Shown: positions 6,865 through 13,402 of the stretch, one piece after another
Layout of the letters: each line of letters opens with the position of its first letter
Numbering within the stretch: position 1 is the stretch's first letter
Program-made: the position numbers and the translations under genes
Assembly (NCBI GenBank): GCA_934095865.1
Contig: CAKOKU010000021.1
Location: 1 to 13,439, forward strand
Reading direction: 5' to 3'
Length of the DNA stretch: 13,439 bases
DNA from: an uncultured Bacilli bacterium
Lineage (GTDB): Bacteria > Bacillota_I > Bacilli_A > RF39 > UBA660
Notes under the pieces: generated by a model
Database searches by the model: none
What the model was told of the DNA's origin: nothing
Seen by the model: only the letters and a program-made list of their open reading frames with translations

Positions 6865-7236
6865 ATGGAAGAAGAAATTTTATGCGATTGTGATATTGTT
6901 CATAATAAAGCTGTAAATACGGCTTTAAATAATCAAGTTGCTGATGCTAATTTGACGGAATTATCCGAATTATTTAAAATGCTAGGCGACTTAACAAGAA
7001 TTAAAATAATATGGAGTTTAGATAATCGAGAATTATGCGTGTGTGATATTGCCAAAGTTTTAAATATGACTAAATCAGCTATTTCACATCAATTAGCTAT
7101 TTTACGTCATGCGGGTATTGTAAAGTACCGTAGAGATGGTAAAGAAGTCTATTACACTTTAGATGATGAACATATTACGAAGTTGTATGAAATAGGCCTA
7201 GAACATATAGATCATAGAATGAGGGGAATAAAATGA
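6865..7236 (+). CDS. cadC: CadC-like metal-sensing ArsR/SmtB repressor
   Basis: A 123-residue winged-helix repressor that leaves its operator on binding Cd(II), Pb(II) or Zn(II). The recognition helix region is KVLNMTKSAISHQLAILRHAG (about 65-84) and the wing is VKYRRDGKEVYYTL. Both known metal sites are visible. The alpha3N site has Cys58 and Cys60 in ELCVCD plus an N-terminal CDCD (Cys7 and Cys9). The alpha5 site has Asp101 and His103 in DDEH plus His114 and His117 in EHIDH. These positions nearly match the ligands described for Staphylococcus CadC (Cys7/11/58/60 and Asp101/His103/His114/Glu117). AGAGGAG lies 7 bases before the ATG. The TGA stop overlaps the next ATG (ATGA), implying translational coupling with the pump. 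It is autoregulated through O1 and O2. The family is certain; Cd/Pb/Zn as inducers is inferred from the ligands. Confidence 0.95.
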   Translation: MEEEILCDCDIVHNKAVNTALNNQVADANLTELSELFKMLGDLTRIKIIWSLDNRELCVCDIAKVLNMTKSAISHQLAILRHAGIVKYRRDGKEVYYTLDDEHITKLYEIGLEHIDHRMRGIK

Positions 7237-9284
7237 GTAAGTTTAAGTATAATATCAATAATTTAGATTGTGCTAACTGCGCTAGAGAAATTGAAGAAAT
7301 GTTAAATAATCGTGCTGATTTTAAGAATGCAACAGTAAATTTTAATACTTGTAAAATCATTTATGAATCAGATAAGGATTTCAGTCTTGATGAATTAAAC
7401 CAAATAATAAAAGCCGTTGAGCCAGATGCTTATATAACTATGGAAGAGGCAAAAAAAGAACAGAAAGAATTTAATATTTGGACATTGATTTTAGCTCTTG
7501 TTATAGGACTCGGTGGTTATTTTCTGCCATTGCCATCATTAGTTAAAGTTATTTGTTATATAATATCTTATGGGATGCTATTATATAGAATTTTTTTTAA
7601 CGCTATAAAGCAACTGATAAAAGGTAAAGGTGTTAATGAAAATGCTTTAATGACTATATCCTGTCTTGGAGCTTTACTACTGGGGGAAGTTATAGAGAGC
7701 ATGATGGTTATTACTCTTTATACTATTGGTAAAATTTTGGAAGAAAAGGCAATAAATAGCTCCCGAAAATCAATTAAAGATTTACTAGATATCAAAGAGC
7801 CCTTTGCTAATCGTAAGAATGGTAAAGAAATCGAAAAAATTAAAGTTGAAGAAGTAAAAATTAATGATACTTTAATAGTTAAAAAAGGAGAGAAGATTCC
7901 TGTTGATGGCATCGTTTTAACAGGAGAAACATTATTAGATACATCAGCCTTAACTGGTGAAGCTGAATTTTTAAAAGTAAGTAAGGAAGATAAAGTTCTA
8001 TCTGGAAGCATTAATATGGGGGATGTTATTGAAATCGAAGCAACCGCATTATTTAATGATTCGACTGTTAGTAAAATTTTAGATTTACTAGAAAGTGCTA
8101 CGGATAAGAAAACAAAGACTGAGACGGCTGTAACTAAAATAAGTAAAGTTTATACACCTGTTGTTATTGTTTTAGCATTAGTCATTATGATTGTATTACC
8201 ACTAGCTTTTAAAGTGCCAGTTAGCGATGCTATCTACCGTGGATTGACATTTTTAGTAATATCATGTCCTTGTGCTATTGCAATTTCCGTACCATTATCA
8301 TATTTTGCTGGTATTGGCGTTGCTAGTAAAAAAGGAATTCTTATTAAAGGCAGTAATTATTTAGACTGTTTAGCCGATGTTTCAAATATTATTTTTGATA
8401 AGACGGGAACTCTAACAAATGGGACATTTAAGGTTTCCAAAATTGTTATTACTGATGATGATTTAAAAGATAAATATACAATGGAAGAAATAGTTGATAT
8501 CTTAATAAAAGGAGAATCATATTCTAATCATCCTATTGCTAAGTCTATTTTAAAGTTAAAAGATGTTAAAGCAGATAATAGTGATGTAACTAATTATAAG
8601 GAAATTGATGGTAAGGGTATATCTTTTATTTTAGATAAGAAAAAAATATTTATTGGTAATGCTAAATTATGTGGTTGTCAAAATGAAGCGATGTTACATT
8701 TGAATATTGATGGTGAACATGTGGCTTCTATTTCAATTGATGATGGTATAAAAGAAAATACTAAAGAGGTCATAGCTAATCTTAAAAATGATAATATTAA
8801 GACGTTTATGTTTACTGGTGATAAAAAGGAAGTGGCTCTTTCCATTGGTAAGAAGTTGGGGATAGATGAAATAAGATATGAAATGTTACCAACTGATAAA
8901 TTTTCTTGTTATGAGTCAGTTAGTAAAAATCAGGGAATTACCGTCTTTGTTGGCGATGGTATCAACGATGCACCGGTTTTAAAACGGGCTGATATAGGTA
9001 TTTCAATGGGTGCTATTGGAACTGATTCCGCTATTGAAGCTAGTGATATTGTCTTGATGAGTGATGAAATCAATCGTATTCCTTTAGGTATTTCTATATC
9101 AAAATTTACTAAAAAGATAATTAAAGAGAACTTGATTTTTGCTCTAGGTGTAAAAGCAATTATATTACTATTAGGTGTTTTTGGCCTTGCAAATATGTGG
9201 ATGGCTGTATTTGGGGACACTGGTGTAACCTTACTTACTATTTTAAATACCTTAAGAATTATGCAAAAATTTAAAAACGAATAA
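7233..9284 (+). CDS. cadA: CadA-type Cd/Zn/Pb-exporting P1B-ATPase
   Basis: A 683-residue membrane pump exporting divalent soft metals. In order: an N-terminal heavy-metal-associated domain with LDCANC (Cys13, Cys16); transmembrane helices; the actuator-domain motif LTGEAE; the ion-path motif SCPCAIAISVP with CPC at 345-347; the phosphorylation site DKTGTLT with Asp389; the nucleotide-binding HP motif SNHPIAKS; the hinge GDGINDAP at 574-579; and a last membrane pair. Lys641 in GVKAI and Asp662 in FGDTG are the P1B-2 determinants known from ZntA/CadA, supporting Zn/Cd/Pb rather than Cu. The length is usual for CadA proteins with one metal-binding domain. It is translated from an ATG overlapping the cadC stop. 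It is intact, unlike many neighbours. Confidence 0.96.
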   Translation: MSKFKYNINNLDCANCAREIEEMLNNRADFKNATVNFNTCKIIYESDKDFSLDELNQIIKAVEPDAYITMEEAKKEQKEFNIWTLILALVIGLGGYFLPLPSLVKVICYIISYGMLLYRIFFNAIKQLIKGKGVNENALMTISCLGALLLGEVIESMMVITLYTIGKILEEKAINSSRKSIKDLLDIKEPFANRKNGKEIEKIKVEEVKINDTLIVKKGEKIPVDGIVLTGETLLDTSALTGEAEFLKVSKEDKVLSGSINMGDVIEIEATALFNDSTVSKILDLLESATDKKTKTETAVTKISKVYTPVVIVLALVIMIVLPLAFKVPVSDAIYRGLTFLVISCPCAIAISVPLSYFAGIGVASKKGILIKGSNYLDCLADVSNIIFDKTGTLTNGTFKVSKIVITDDDLKDKYTMEEIVDILIKGESYSNHPIAKSILKLKDVKADNSDVTNYKEIDGKGISFILDKKKIFIGNAKLCGCQNEAMLHLNIDGEHVASISIDDGIKENTKEVIANLKNDNIKTFMFTGDKKEVALSIGKKLGIDEIRYEMLPTDKFSCYESVSKNQGITVFVGDGINDAPVLKRADIGISMGAIGTDSAIEASDIVLMSDEINRIPLGISISKFTKKIIKENLIFALGVKAIILLLGVFGLANMWMAVFGDTGVTLLTILNTLRIMQKFKNE

Positions 9285-9327
9285 TAATTTTGATTAAAGT
9301 AACTTTTTAACATGAAATGATAAGATG

Positions 9328-9358
9328 AAAACAGATACAAAAATGTATTTGTTTTTTT
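9328..9358 (+). terminator. Terminator of the cad operon
   Basis: AACAGATACA (9330-9339) pairs with TGTATTTGTT (9344-9353) with one G-T wobble across an AAAA loop, extended by two A-T pairs and followed by a T run to 9358. It lies 45 bases after the cadA stop. Confidence 0.8.
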
Positions 9359-9488
9359 AATAATTTAATATAAGTGAATTTTGTTGGTTAAGATTAAAAA
9401 ATTGTATAAAAATTAAGCCCTTTAGTTAGAACAAAAGTGAGAATAGTGATAATTAGAAATAGTTCTTTTAAAAAATATAAAATTTTGC

Positions 9489-9521
9489 TTGACTTGGAGC
9501 TAACTTTAAGTGCTATATAAT
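9489..9521 (+). promoter_or_regulatory. MerR-type promoter with overlapping operator
   Basis: TTGACT (9489-9494) is followed after an over-long 19-base spacer by TATATA (9514-9519), or after 21 bases by TATAAT (9516-9521). The spacer holds an imperfect dyad ACTTGGAG-CTAA-CTTTAAGT (9492-9511, 6 of 8 positions paired). A long spacer with a central dyad is the hallmark of promoters activated by MerR-family proteins through DNA distortion. It resembles the CTTGGAG-type sites of AdhR-like regulators. The MerR gene at 11243 in this operon is the natural candidate activator. Confidence 0.75.
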
Positions 9522-9552
9522 AAGTGTAATAATTGAATGAGGGGTAGAGAAA

Positions 9553-9864
9553 ATGATAAAGCAAACTGCTGGTAGAGATAGCTTAGGAGACTTAGCTCCT
9601 GCTTTTGCCCATTATAATGATGATATTTTATTTGGAGAGAACTGGAATGATTCAACAATTGATTTAAAAACGAGATGTATTATTACCGTTGTTAGCTTAG
9701 TAGCAATGGGTATTACTGATAATTCGTTAAAATATCATTTAGAAAATGCTAAGAATAATGGTGTTTCTAAAGAAGAGATGGCTGGTATTATTACGCATAT
9801 TGCTTTTTATGTAGGCTGGCCTAAAGCTTGGGCAGCGTTTAATTTGCTAAAACAAGTTTATTAA
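9553..9864 (+). CDS. Carboxymuconolactone decarboxylase-family protein
   Basis: A 103-residue single-domain member of the CMD/AhpD-like all-helical family, normally a homo-oligomer in the cytoplasm. The family pattern shows in LKTRCIITVVSLVAMGI (38-54), then SLKYHLENAKNNGVSKEEM (58-76) and the C-terminal ITHIAFYVGWPKAWAAF (80-96). The CxxC pair of true AhpD peroxidase partners is absent, so thiol-peroxidase activity like AhpD is unlikely. Small CMD proteins of this kind are often found with cupins, oxidoreductases and MerR regulators in Bacillota, suggesting a role in handling reactive carbonyl or quinone compounds; that role is inference. AGGGG lies 9-10 bases before the ATG, and the MerR-type promoter ends 31 bases upstream. 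It is first in the operon. Confidence 0.9.
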   Translation: MIKQTAGRDSLGDLAPAFAHYNDDILFGENWNDSTIDLKTRCIITVVSLVAMGITDNSLKYHLENAKNNGVSKEEMAGIITHIAFYVGWPKAWAAFNLLKQVY

Positions 9865-9896
9865 TATTTATAAAATAATGATAAAGGAGATATTTG

Positions 9897-10322
9897 ATGA
9901 ATAAGAAAGAGTTTTTTGAAAAAAATGTATTTGGGTTAGGAAGCCCTAACAATGCTTATGCTGCGTATTTTATAGGTAATAGTTATTTAAATCCCTTAAC
10001 AAAGCCTAATGATAATTTATTTATGGCTAATGTTACCTTCGAGCCTTGATGCCGTAATAATTGGCATATTCATCATGCTAGCAAAGGCGGCGGTCAAATT
10101 TTAATATGTACGGCTGGTTATGGCTGGTACCAAGAAGAAGGAAAAGAAGCAATTAGTTTAGAATCTGGTATGGTTATTACAATTCCTGCAAACGTTAAAC
10201 ATTGGCATGGCGCGAAGAAAGATTCATGGTTTAGCCATATTGCAGTCGAAGTGCCAGGTGAGGATACAACTAACGAATGGTGTGAACCGGTTAGCAATGA
10301 TGAGTATGATAAACTAAGTTAA
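9897..10322 (+). pseudogene. Cupin-domain protein interrupted by an in-frame TGA
   Basis: One continuous frame of 142 codons from ATG to TAA, broken only by TGA at codon 51 (10047-10049). The protein is otherwise well preserved. NVTFEP precedes the TGA and CRNNWHIHHA follows it, with metal-ligand histidines at 57, 59 and probably 60. GGGQILICTAGYGWYQ, then VITIPANVKHWHG with the second-motif histidines, and WFSHIAVEVPGEDTTNEW follow. In close relatives the interrupted position is glycine (FEPGCRNNWH as I recall the family), so GGA to TGA by one transversion explains it. If the TGA is a true stop, only 50 residues without the metal site are made; an internal restart seems unlikely to rescue it. 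The ribosome binding site AAGGAG lies 7 bases before the ATG, and the gene lies 32 bases after the CMD gene in the same operon. Confidence 0.85.
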
Positions 10323-10352
10323 ATATAAATATTGAATGTAAGGAAGGTTTTT

Positions 10353-11228
10353 ATGGAAAAAGCAAAAGTATATTTTACAAAAGAATTAAACTCTAAAGGA
10401 ATGATAAAATTGTATGAAACTTTAGGGGTTAAATTACAAGGAAAAGTTGCAGTTAAACTTCATTCTGGTGAAGATGGCAATCAAAATTTTTTGAGACCAG
10501 AATTTGTTAGGGAAATGGTTGATTATGTTAATGGAACCGTAGTAGAGTGTAATACTGCTTATGAAGGGGCTAGATACACAACAGAAGACCATGAAAAATT
10601 GATGGATAAACATGGTTGGACGAAATATTTTGATGTTGATATTATGGATGCCGAAGGACCTGATAAAGTTTTAGAAATACCAGATGGTATTCAAATAAAG
10701 AAGGACTATGTTGGTAAAAATATAGATAATTACGATTCAATGTTAGTATTATCTCATTTTAAAGGACATCCAATGGGTGGTTACGGCGGCGCTTTAAAAC
10801 AATTGTCAATTGGTGTTGCTTCTCGCTATGGTAAAGCTTATATTCACGGTGCTGGAAAACCTGAAGAATTATGGACTGCTCCTCATGATGCTTTTTTAGA
10901 AAGTATGGCCGATGCTGCTTATGCTGTACATAATCATTTTAATGGCAATATAGTTTATATTAATGTTATGAAAAATATGAGTGTTGATTGTGATTGTTGT
11001 GCGGTGGCTGAAGATCCTTGCCTAAAAGATATTGGCATCTTAATAAGTACTGATCCAATTGCTATTGATAAGGCTTGCCTTGACTTAGTAGAAAATTCTA
11101 ATGATGAAGGTAAAACTCATTTTATGGAAAGAGTCAACTCACGTAATGGTAAACATACAATCGAAACTGCTCTTCGTCATGGTTTTGGTACTACTGATTA
11201 TGAATTAATTAATATTGATACTCTTTAA
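10353..11228 (+). CDS. DUF362-domain protein (putative Fe-S protein)
   Basis: A 291-residue cytoplasmic protein of the DUF362 family, whose biochemical function is not established but whose members are often linked to iron-sulfur clusters. Visible signatures are VAVKLHSGEDGNQNFLRPE (32-50), ECNTAY, SHFKGHPMGGYGGALKQLS (134-152), IHGAGKPEELW and the cysteine group CDCC (213-216) plus Cys223. TDPIAIDKACLDLV (233-246) is the conserved C-terminal block. It lacks an appended ferredoxin domain. The start at 10353 is chosen because AAGGAAGG lies 5-8 bases upstream and the family start (EKAKVYFTK) follows; an upstream ATG adds seven unlikely residues. It lies 30 bases after the cupin in the operon. 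With the flavodoxin downstream it suggests a low-potential electron-transfer step, which is inference. Confidence 0.9.
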   Translation: MEKAKVYFTKELNSKGMIKLYETLGVKLQGKVAVKLHSGEDGNQNFLRPEFVREMVDYVNGTVVECNTAYEGARYTTEDHEKLMDKHGWTKYFDVDIMDAEGPDKVLEIPDGIQIKKDYVGKNIDNYDSMLVLSHFKGHPMGGYGGALKQLSIGVASRYGKAYIHGAGKPEELWTAPHDAFLESMADAAYAVHNHFNGNIVYINVMKNMSVDCDCCAVAEDPCLKDIGILISTDPIAIDKACLDLVENSNDEGKTHFMERVNSRNGKHTIETALRHGFGTTDYELINIDTL

Positions 11229-11242
11229 TATCAGAGGAATTT

Positions 11243-11622
11243 ATGACAATTAAAGAAGTAAGTAATAAATATGATTTAACTCCTGTACTTTAAGGTACTA
11301 CGAAAAAATCGTTTTAATAGATGCTGTGCCTCGTAATAAAAGTGGTATTCGTAATTATGGAAATAAAGAATTACAAAGAATAGAATTCATTAAATGTATG
11401 CGAGCCAGTGGAGTAGAAATAGAAGTTTTAATAAAATATTTAAAGTATATGGAAGAAGGAAAGACAACAGTTCATTTACGAAAAGAACTTTTAGAAGAAC
11501 AACAGCGTAAGTTAGAATTAAAAGAAAAAAGTATTCAAGATACTATGGCTAAATTGGATGTTAAGATTAAGCTTTACGAAGAAATAGAAAATGGAAAAAG
11601 AAAGGATTTTTCTGAAGAGTGA
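11243..11622 (+). pseudogene. Frameshifted MerR-family regulator
   Basis: AGAGG and the ATG at 11243 begin MTIKEVSNKYDLTP, the first helix of a MerR DNA-binding domain, but the frame stops at TAA 11291-11293. Losing one base near 11285-11286 (GAT to GT) accounts for it. In the next frame the text continues TLRYYEKIVLIDAVPRNKSGIRNYG, which matches the family's DTLRYYEKIGLI. It then runs through ELQRIEFIKCMRASGVEIEVLIKYL and a coiled-coil dimer helix to TGA at 11620-11622. The repaired length is about 126 residues, usual for small MerR regulators of the AdhR/NmlR type. The conserved Gly of KIGLI is Val here (GTT for GGT). No sensing cysteine is conspicuous beyond the one in IKCMR. It would be the activator of the 9489 promoter. 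The TGA overlaps the GTG of the next stub. Confidence 0.85.
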
Positions 11623-11687
11623 AAAAGATTATAATATATTATTCTTATACGGGCCATACAAAAGAGAGCTTATTAATTTTTAAATAA
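11619..11687 (+). pseudogene. Flavodoxin N-terminal stub
   Basis: A 22-codon frame starting with GTG at 11619-11621 and overlapping the MerR stop as GTGA. It begins (M)KKIIIYYSYTGHTKE, the first beta strand and FMN phosphate-binding loop (SxTGxT) of a flavodoxin. It then runs into SLLIFK and a stop. Everything after the loop is missing, so this is the remainder of a deleted flavodoxin gene upstream of the intact one. Such a short peptide cannot bind FMN. Confidence 0.7.
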
Positions 11688-11747
11688 TGATTAAAGATAA
11701 TAAAAATGCTATTGATAATAGAAATTGTTTAGGAGATGATTAATAAA

Positions 11748-12254
11748 ATGAAAAGTTTAATAATTTATTTTTCTCATGTTGGTCAAAATTATATGAAAAA
11801 TGGTATTGAAGAGATAAAGAAAGGCAATACTGAAAAATTAGTTGAAATGTTACAAAAATTAACCAATGCTGATATTTTTAAAGTAGAGTCCAAAAATTCG
11901 TACCCTTTTAATTATCACGAATGTTGTGATGTTGCTAAAGAGGAATTGGCAAGAGATGCTAGACCGGAATTAGTAGAGTATTTAAATAATTTAGATGATT
12001 ATAAAACGATTTATATTGCTGGCCCTGTTTGGTGGGGACATTATCCTTGCGCAATGTTTAGTCTTTTAGAACGTCTTAATTTTGATGGAAAAACAGTAAA
12101 ATTTCTAACAACTCATGAAGGGTCCGGACTGGGAGATACAAAGATTGATATTGAAAGATTTTGTCAGGGGGCTTTTATTGGCTCAGGTCTTGCTGTTCGT
12201 GGTTGCATGGTAGAAGAGGCCGAAGAAACTTTAAAAAAATGGCTAGAAAAATAG
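11748..12254 (+). CDS. Flavodoxin (flavodoxin_4 type)
   Basis: A 168-residue FMN-binding electron carrier. SLIIYFSHVGQNY (3-15) is the first strand and phosphate loop of this subfamily, followed by KKGNTEKLVEML (24-35), TNADIFKVES (39-48), TIYIAGPVWWGHYPCAMF (87-104, the stretch that stacks against FMN) and TTHEGSGLGDT (121-131). Length and motifs are complete. The start at 11748 is preferred over the ATG at 11736 because the AGGAG at 11731-11735 directly touches the earlier ATG and could not serve it. It is last in the redox cluster, followed by a strong terminator. It is probably reached by readthrough from the MerR-type promoter; no clear promoter of its own is visible in the 60-base gap after the stub. 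Confidence 0.93.
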   Translation: MKSLIIYFSHVGQNYMKNGIEEIKKGNTEKLVEMLQKLTNADIFKVESKNSYPFNYHECCDVAKEELARDARPELVEYLNNLDDYKTIYIAGPVWWGHYPCAMFSLLERLNFDGKTVKFLTTHEGSGLGDTKIDIERFCQGAFIGSGLAVRGCMVEEAEETLKKWLEK

Positions 12255-12292
12255 TAGTGATTAAATCGTTTTAATTTTCATTTGTTATAAAC

Positions 12293-12323
12293 AAAGATTA
12301 CTTATTTACAAGTAGTCTTTTTT
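12293..12323 (+). terminator. Terminator of the redox cluster
   Basis: AAAGATTACTT (12293-12303) pairs with AAGTAGTCTTT (12310-12320) with one T-G wobble and an ATTTAC loop, and a T run to 12323. It lies 38 bases after the flavodoxin stop. Confidence 0.85.
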
Positions 12324-12348
12324 GTAGCTGTTTAAATAAGCCTATTAT

Positions 12349-12378
12349 TTGCTACATAATTGTAATTTTTTCTAATAA
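12349..12378 (+). promoter_or_regulatory. Possible promoter of the penicillin-binding protein gene
   Basis: TTGCTA (12349-12354), an 18-base spacer and TAATAA (12373-12378), 19 bases before the start codon. Both hexamers are imperfect; it is proposed because the preceding terminator isolates this gene. Confidence 0.35.
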
Positions 12379-12397
12379 AATTAATTAGGGTGATTAA

Positions 12398-13306
12398 ATG
12401 TTTTATCATGACAAACATTTTCGAATGCGATTAGTTGTATTGTTTGTAACGTTGTTACTTATTGCTGTAATTTTAAAAGTATTTTATATTCAAGTTTTTC
12501 AATATCAAAAGTTAAATGATTTAGCTAATGATTTGTGGCAAAGAAATCTACCGATTACCGCGGATAGAGGACTTATTCTGGACCGAAATGGTAAAGTGCT
12601 TGCTAATAATATAACTACTACTTCCTTATATTTAGTGCCTAATCAGATTAAAAATAAAGAAGAAGCAGCAAATACTTTAGCATCGATTCTTGGCGTATCT
12701 TATGAAGAAATGTATAAACATGTTAGCAAGAAAACATCTATTGAAAGAGTACATCCGGAAGGCAGGCAATTGGCTTTTGATGTGGCTGATAAGATTAATT
12801 CTTATAATTATGATGGTGTTTATCTTTTAAAAGAAGCTAAAAGATATTATCCTTATGGCAACCTTTTAAGCCATGTTTTAGGATATGTTGGCATAGATAA
12901 TCAGGGGTTATCTGGGTTAGAATTAAAATATGATAAGGAATTGACAGGAACTAGTGGTTCAATTAAATATTATAGTGATGCTAAAGGTAATAGATTGAAT
13001 ATGGCTGAGGAATATGTTGAAGCTGTCAGTGGCAATAATGTTTATTTGACAATTGATTTAGATTTGCAACAAGCTGTTGAAAGGGAATTGGATAACGCAG
13101 TTAGTAAATACAGCCCAGAACACGCCCTTGCTATTGCTATTAACCCTAAAACTGGCGAAATTTTAGCAATGGCTTCTCGGCCAAATTATAATCCTAATGA
13201 GTATAAGACTTATACGCAAGAAGTTTTAAGCCGTAATTTACCGATTTGGATGACGTATGAACCTGGATCAACTATGAATATTGTACCACCCGAAAGCGAT
13301 ACCTAA
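12398..13306 (+). pseudogene. C-terminally truncated class B penicillin-binding protein (FtsI/SpoVD-like)
   Basis: 302 residues of a peptidoglycan transpeptidase of the PBP2/FtsI/SpoVD group. There is a short cytoplasmic N-terminus, one membrane anchor (about 11-33), then the dimerisation/pedestal domain with ADRGLILDRNGKVLANN (55-71), RYYPYGNLLSHVLGYVG and GLSGLELKYDKELTG. The start of the transpeptidase domain follows (LTIDLDLQQAVERELD, then AIAINPKTGEILAMASRPN). The protein ends at the catalytic motif. YEPGST carries the nucleophile Ser291, but the SxxK lysine is Asn294 and unrelated residues (IVPPESDT) lead to TAA. Full-length relatives are about 550-700 residues, so the SxN and KTG motifs are missing and it cannot be an active transpeptidase. 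The ribosome binding site AGGGTGA is good. A new promoter and gene begin at once downstream, suggesting a deletion or rearrangement junction near 13271. FtsI and SpoVD roles cannot be told apart here. Confidence 0.88.
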
Positions 13307-13352
13307 TTAATGATATTCATATTTGGTGTAAATATGCATAAAGAATAATGAT

Positions 13353-13381
13353 TTGACAAACATTTTTATTGGAGCTATCAT
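13353..13381 (+). promoter_or_regulatory. Strong promoter of the gene at the window edge
   Basis: TTGACA (13353-13358), a 17-base spacer and TATCAT (13376-13381). Transcription would start near 13388, only a few bases before the GGAGG at 13391-13395. A small dyad CATT-CACTC-AATG (13379-13391) overlaps the -10 and start and could bind a regulator. Confidence 0.75.
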
Positions 13382-13402
13382 TCACTCAATGGAGGATTTT
13401 TT

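Noticed and set aside
7718..9340. Long minus-strand open frames within cadA
   Set aside because: They are shadows of the strongly conserved plus-strand ATPase gene; no ribosome binding site or protein motif supports them.
10047..10070. Selenocysteine insertion at the cupin TGA; an ATGCC/GGCAT hairpin lies right after it
   Set aside because: The conserved residue is glycine, not cysteine or selenocysteine, and the neighbouring Cys has a normal TGC codon. The hairpin is short and lacks a convincing bacterial SECIS loop.
13283..13291. T-box-like sequence on the minus strand (GGGTGGTAC) near the PBP break
   Set aside because: Only the short core matches. There is no specifier stem or terminator/antiterminator pair, and no minus-strand gene follows it.
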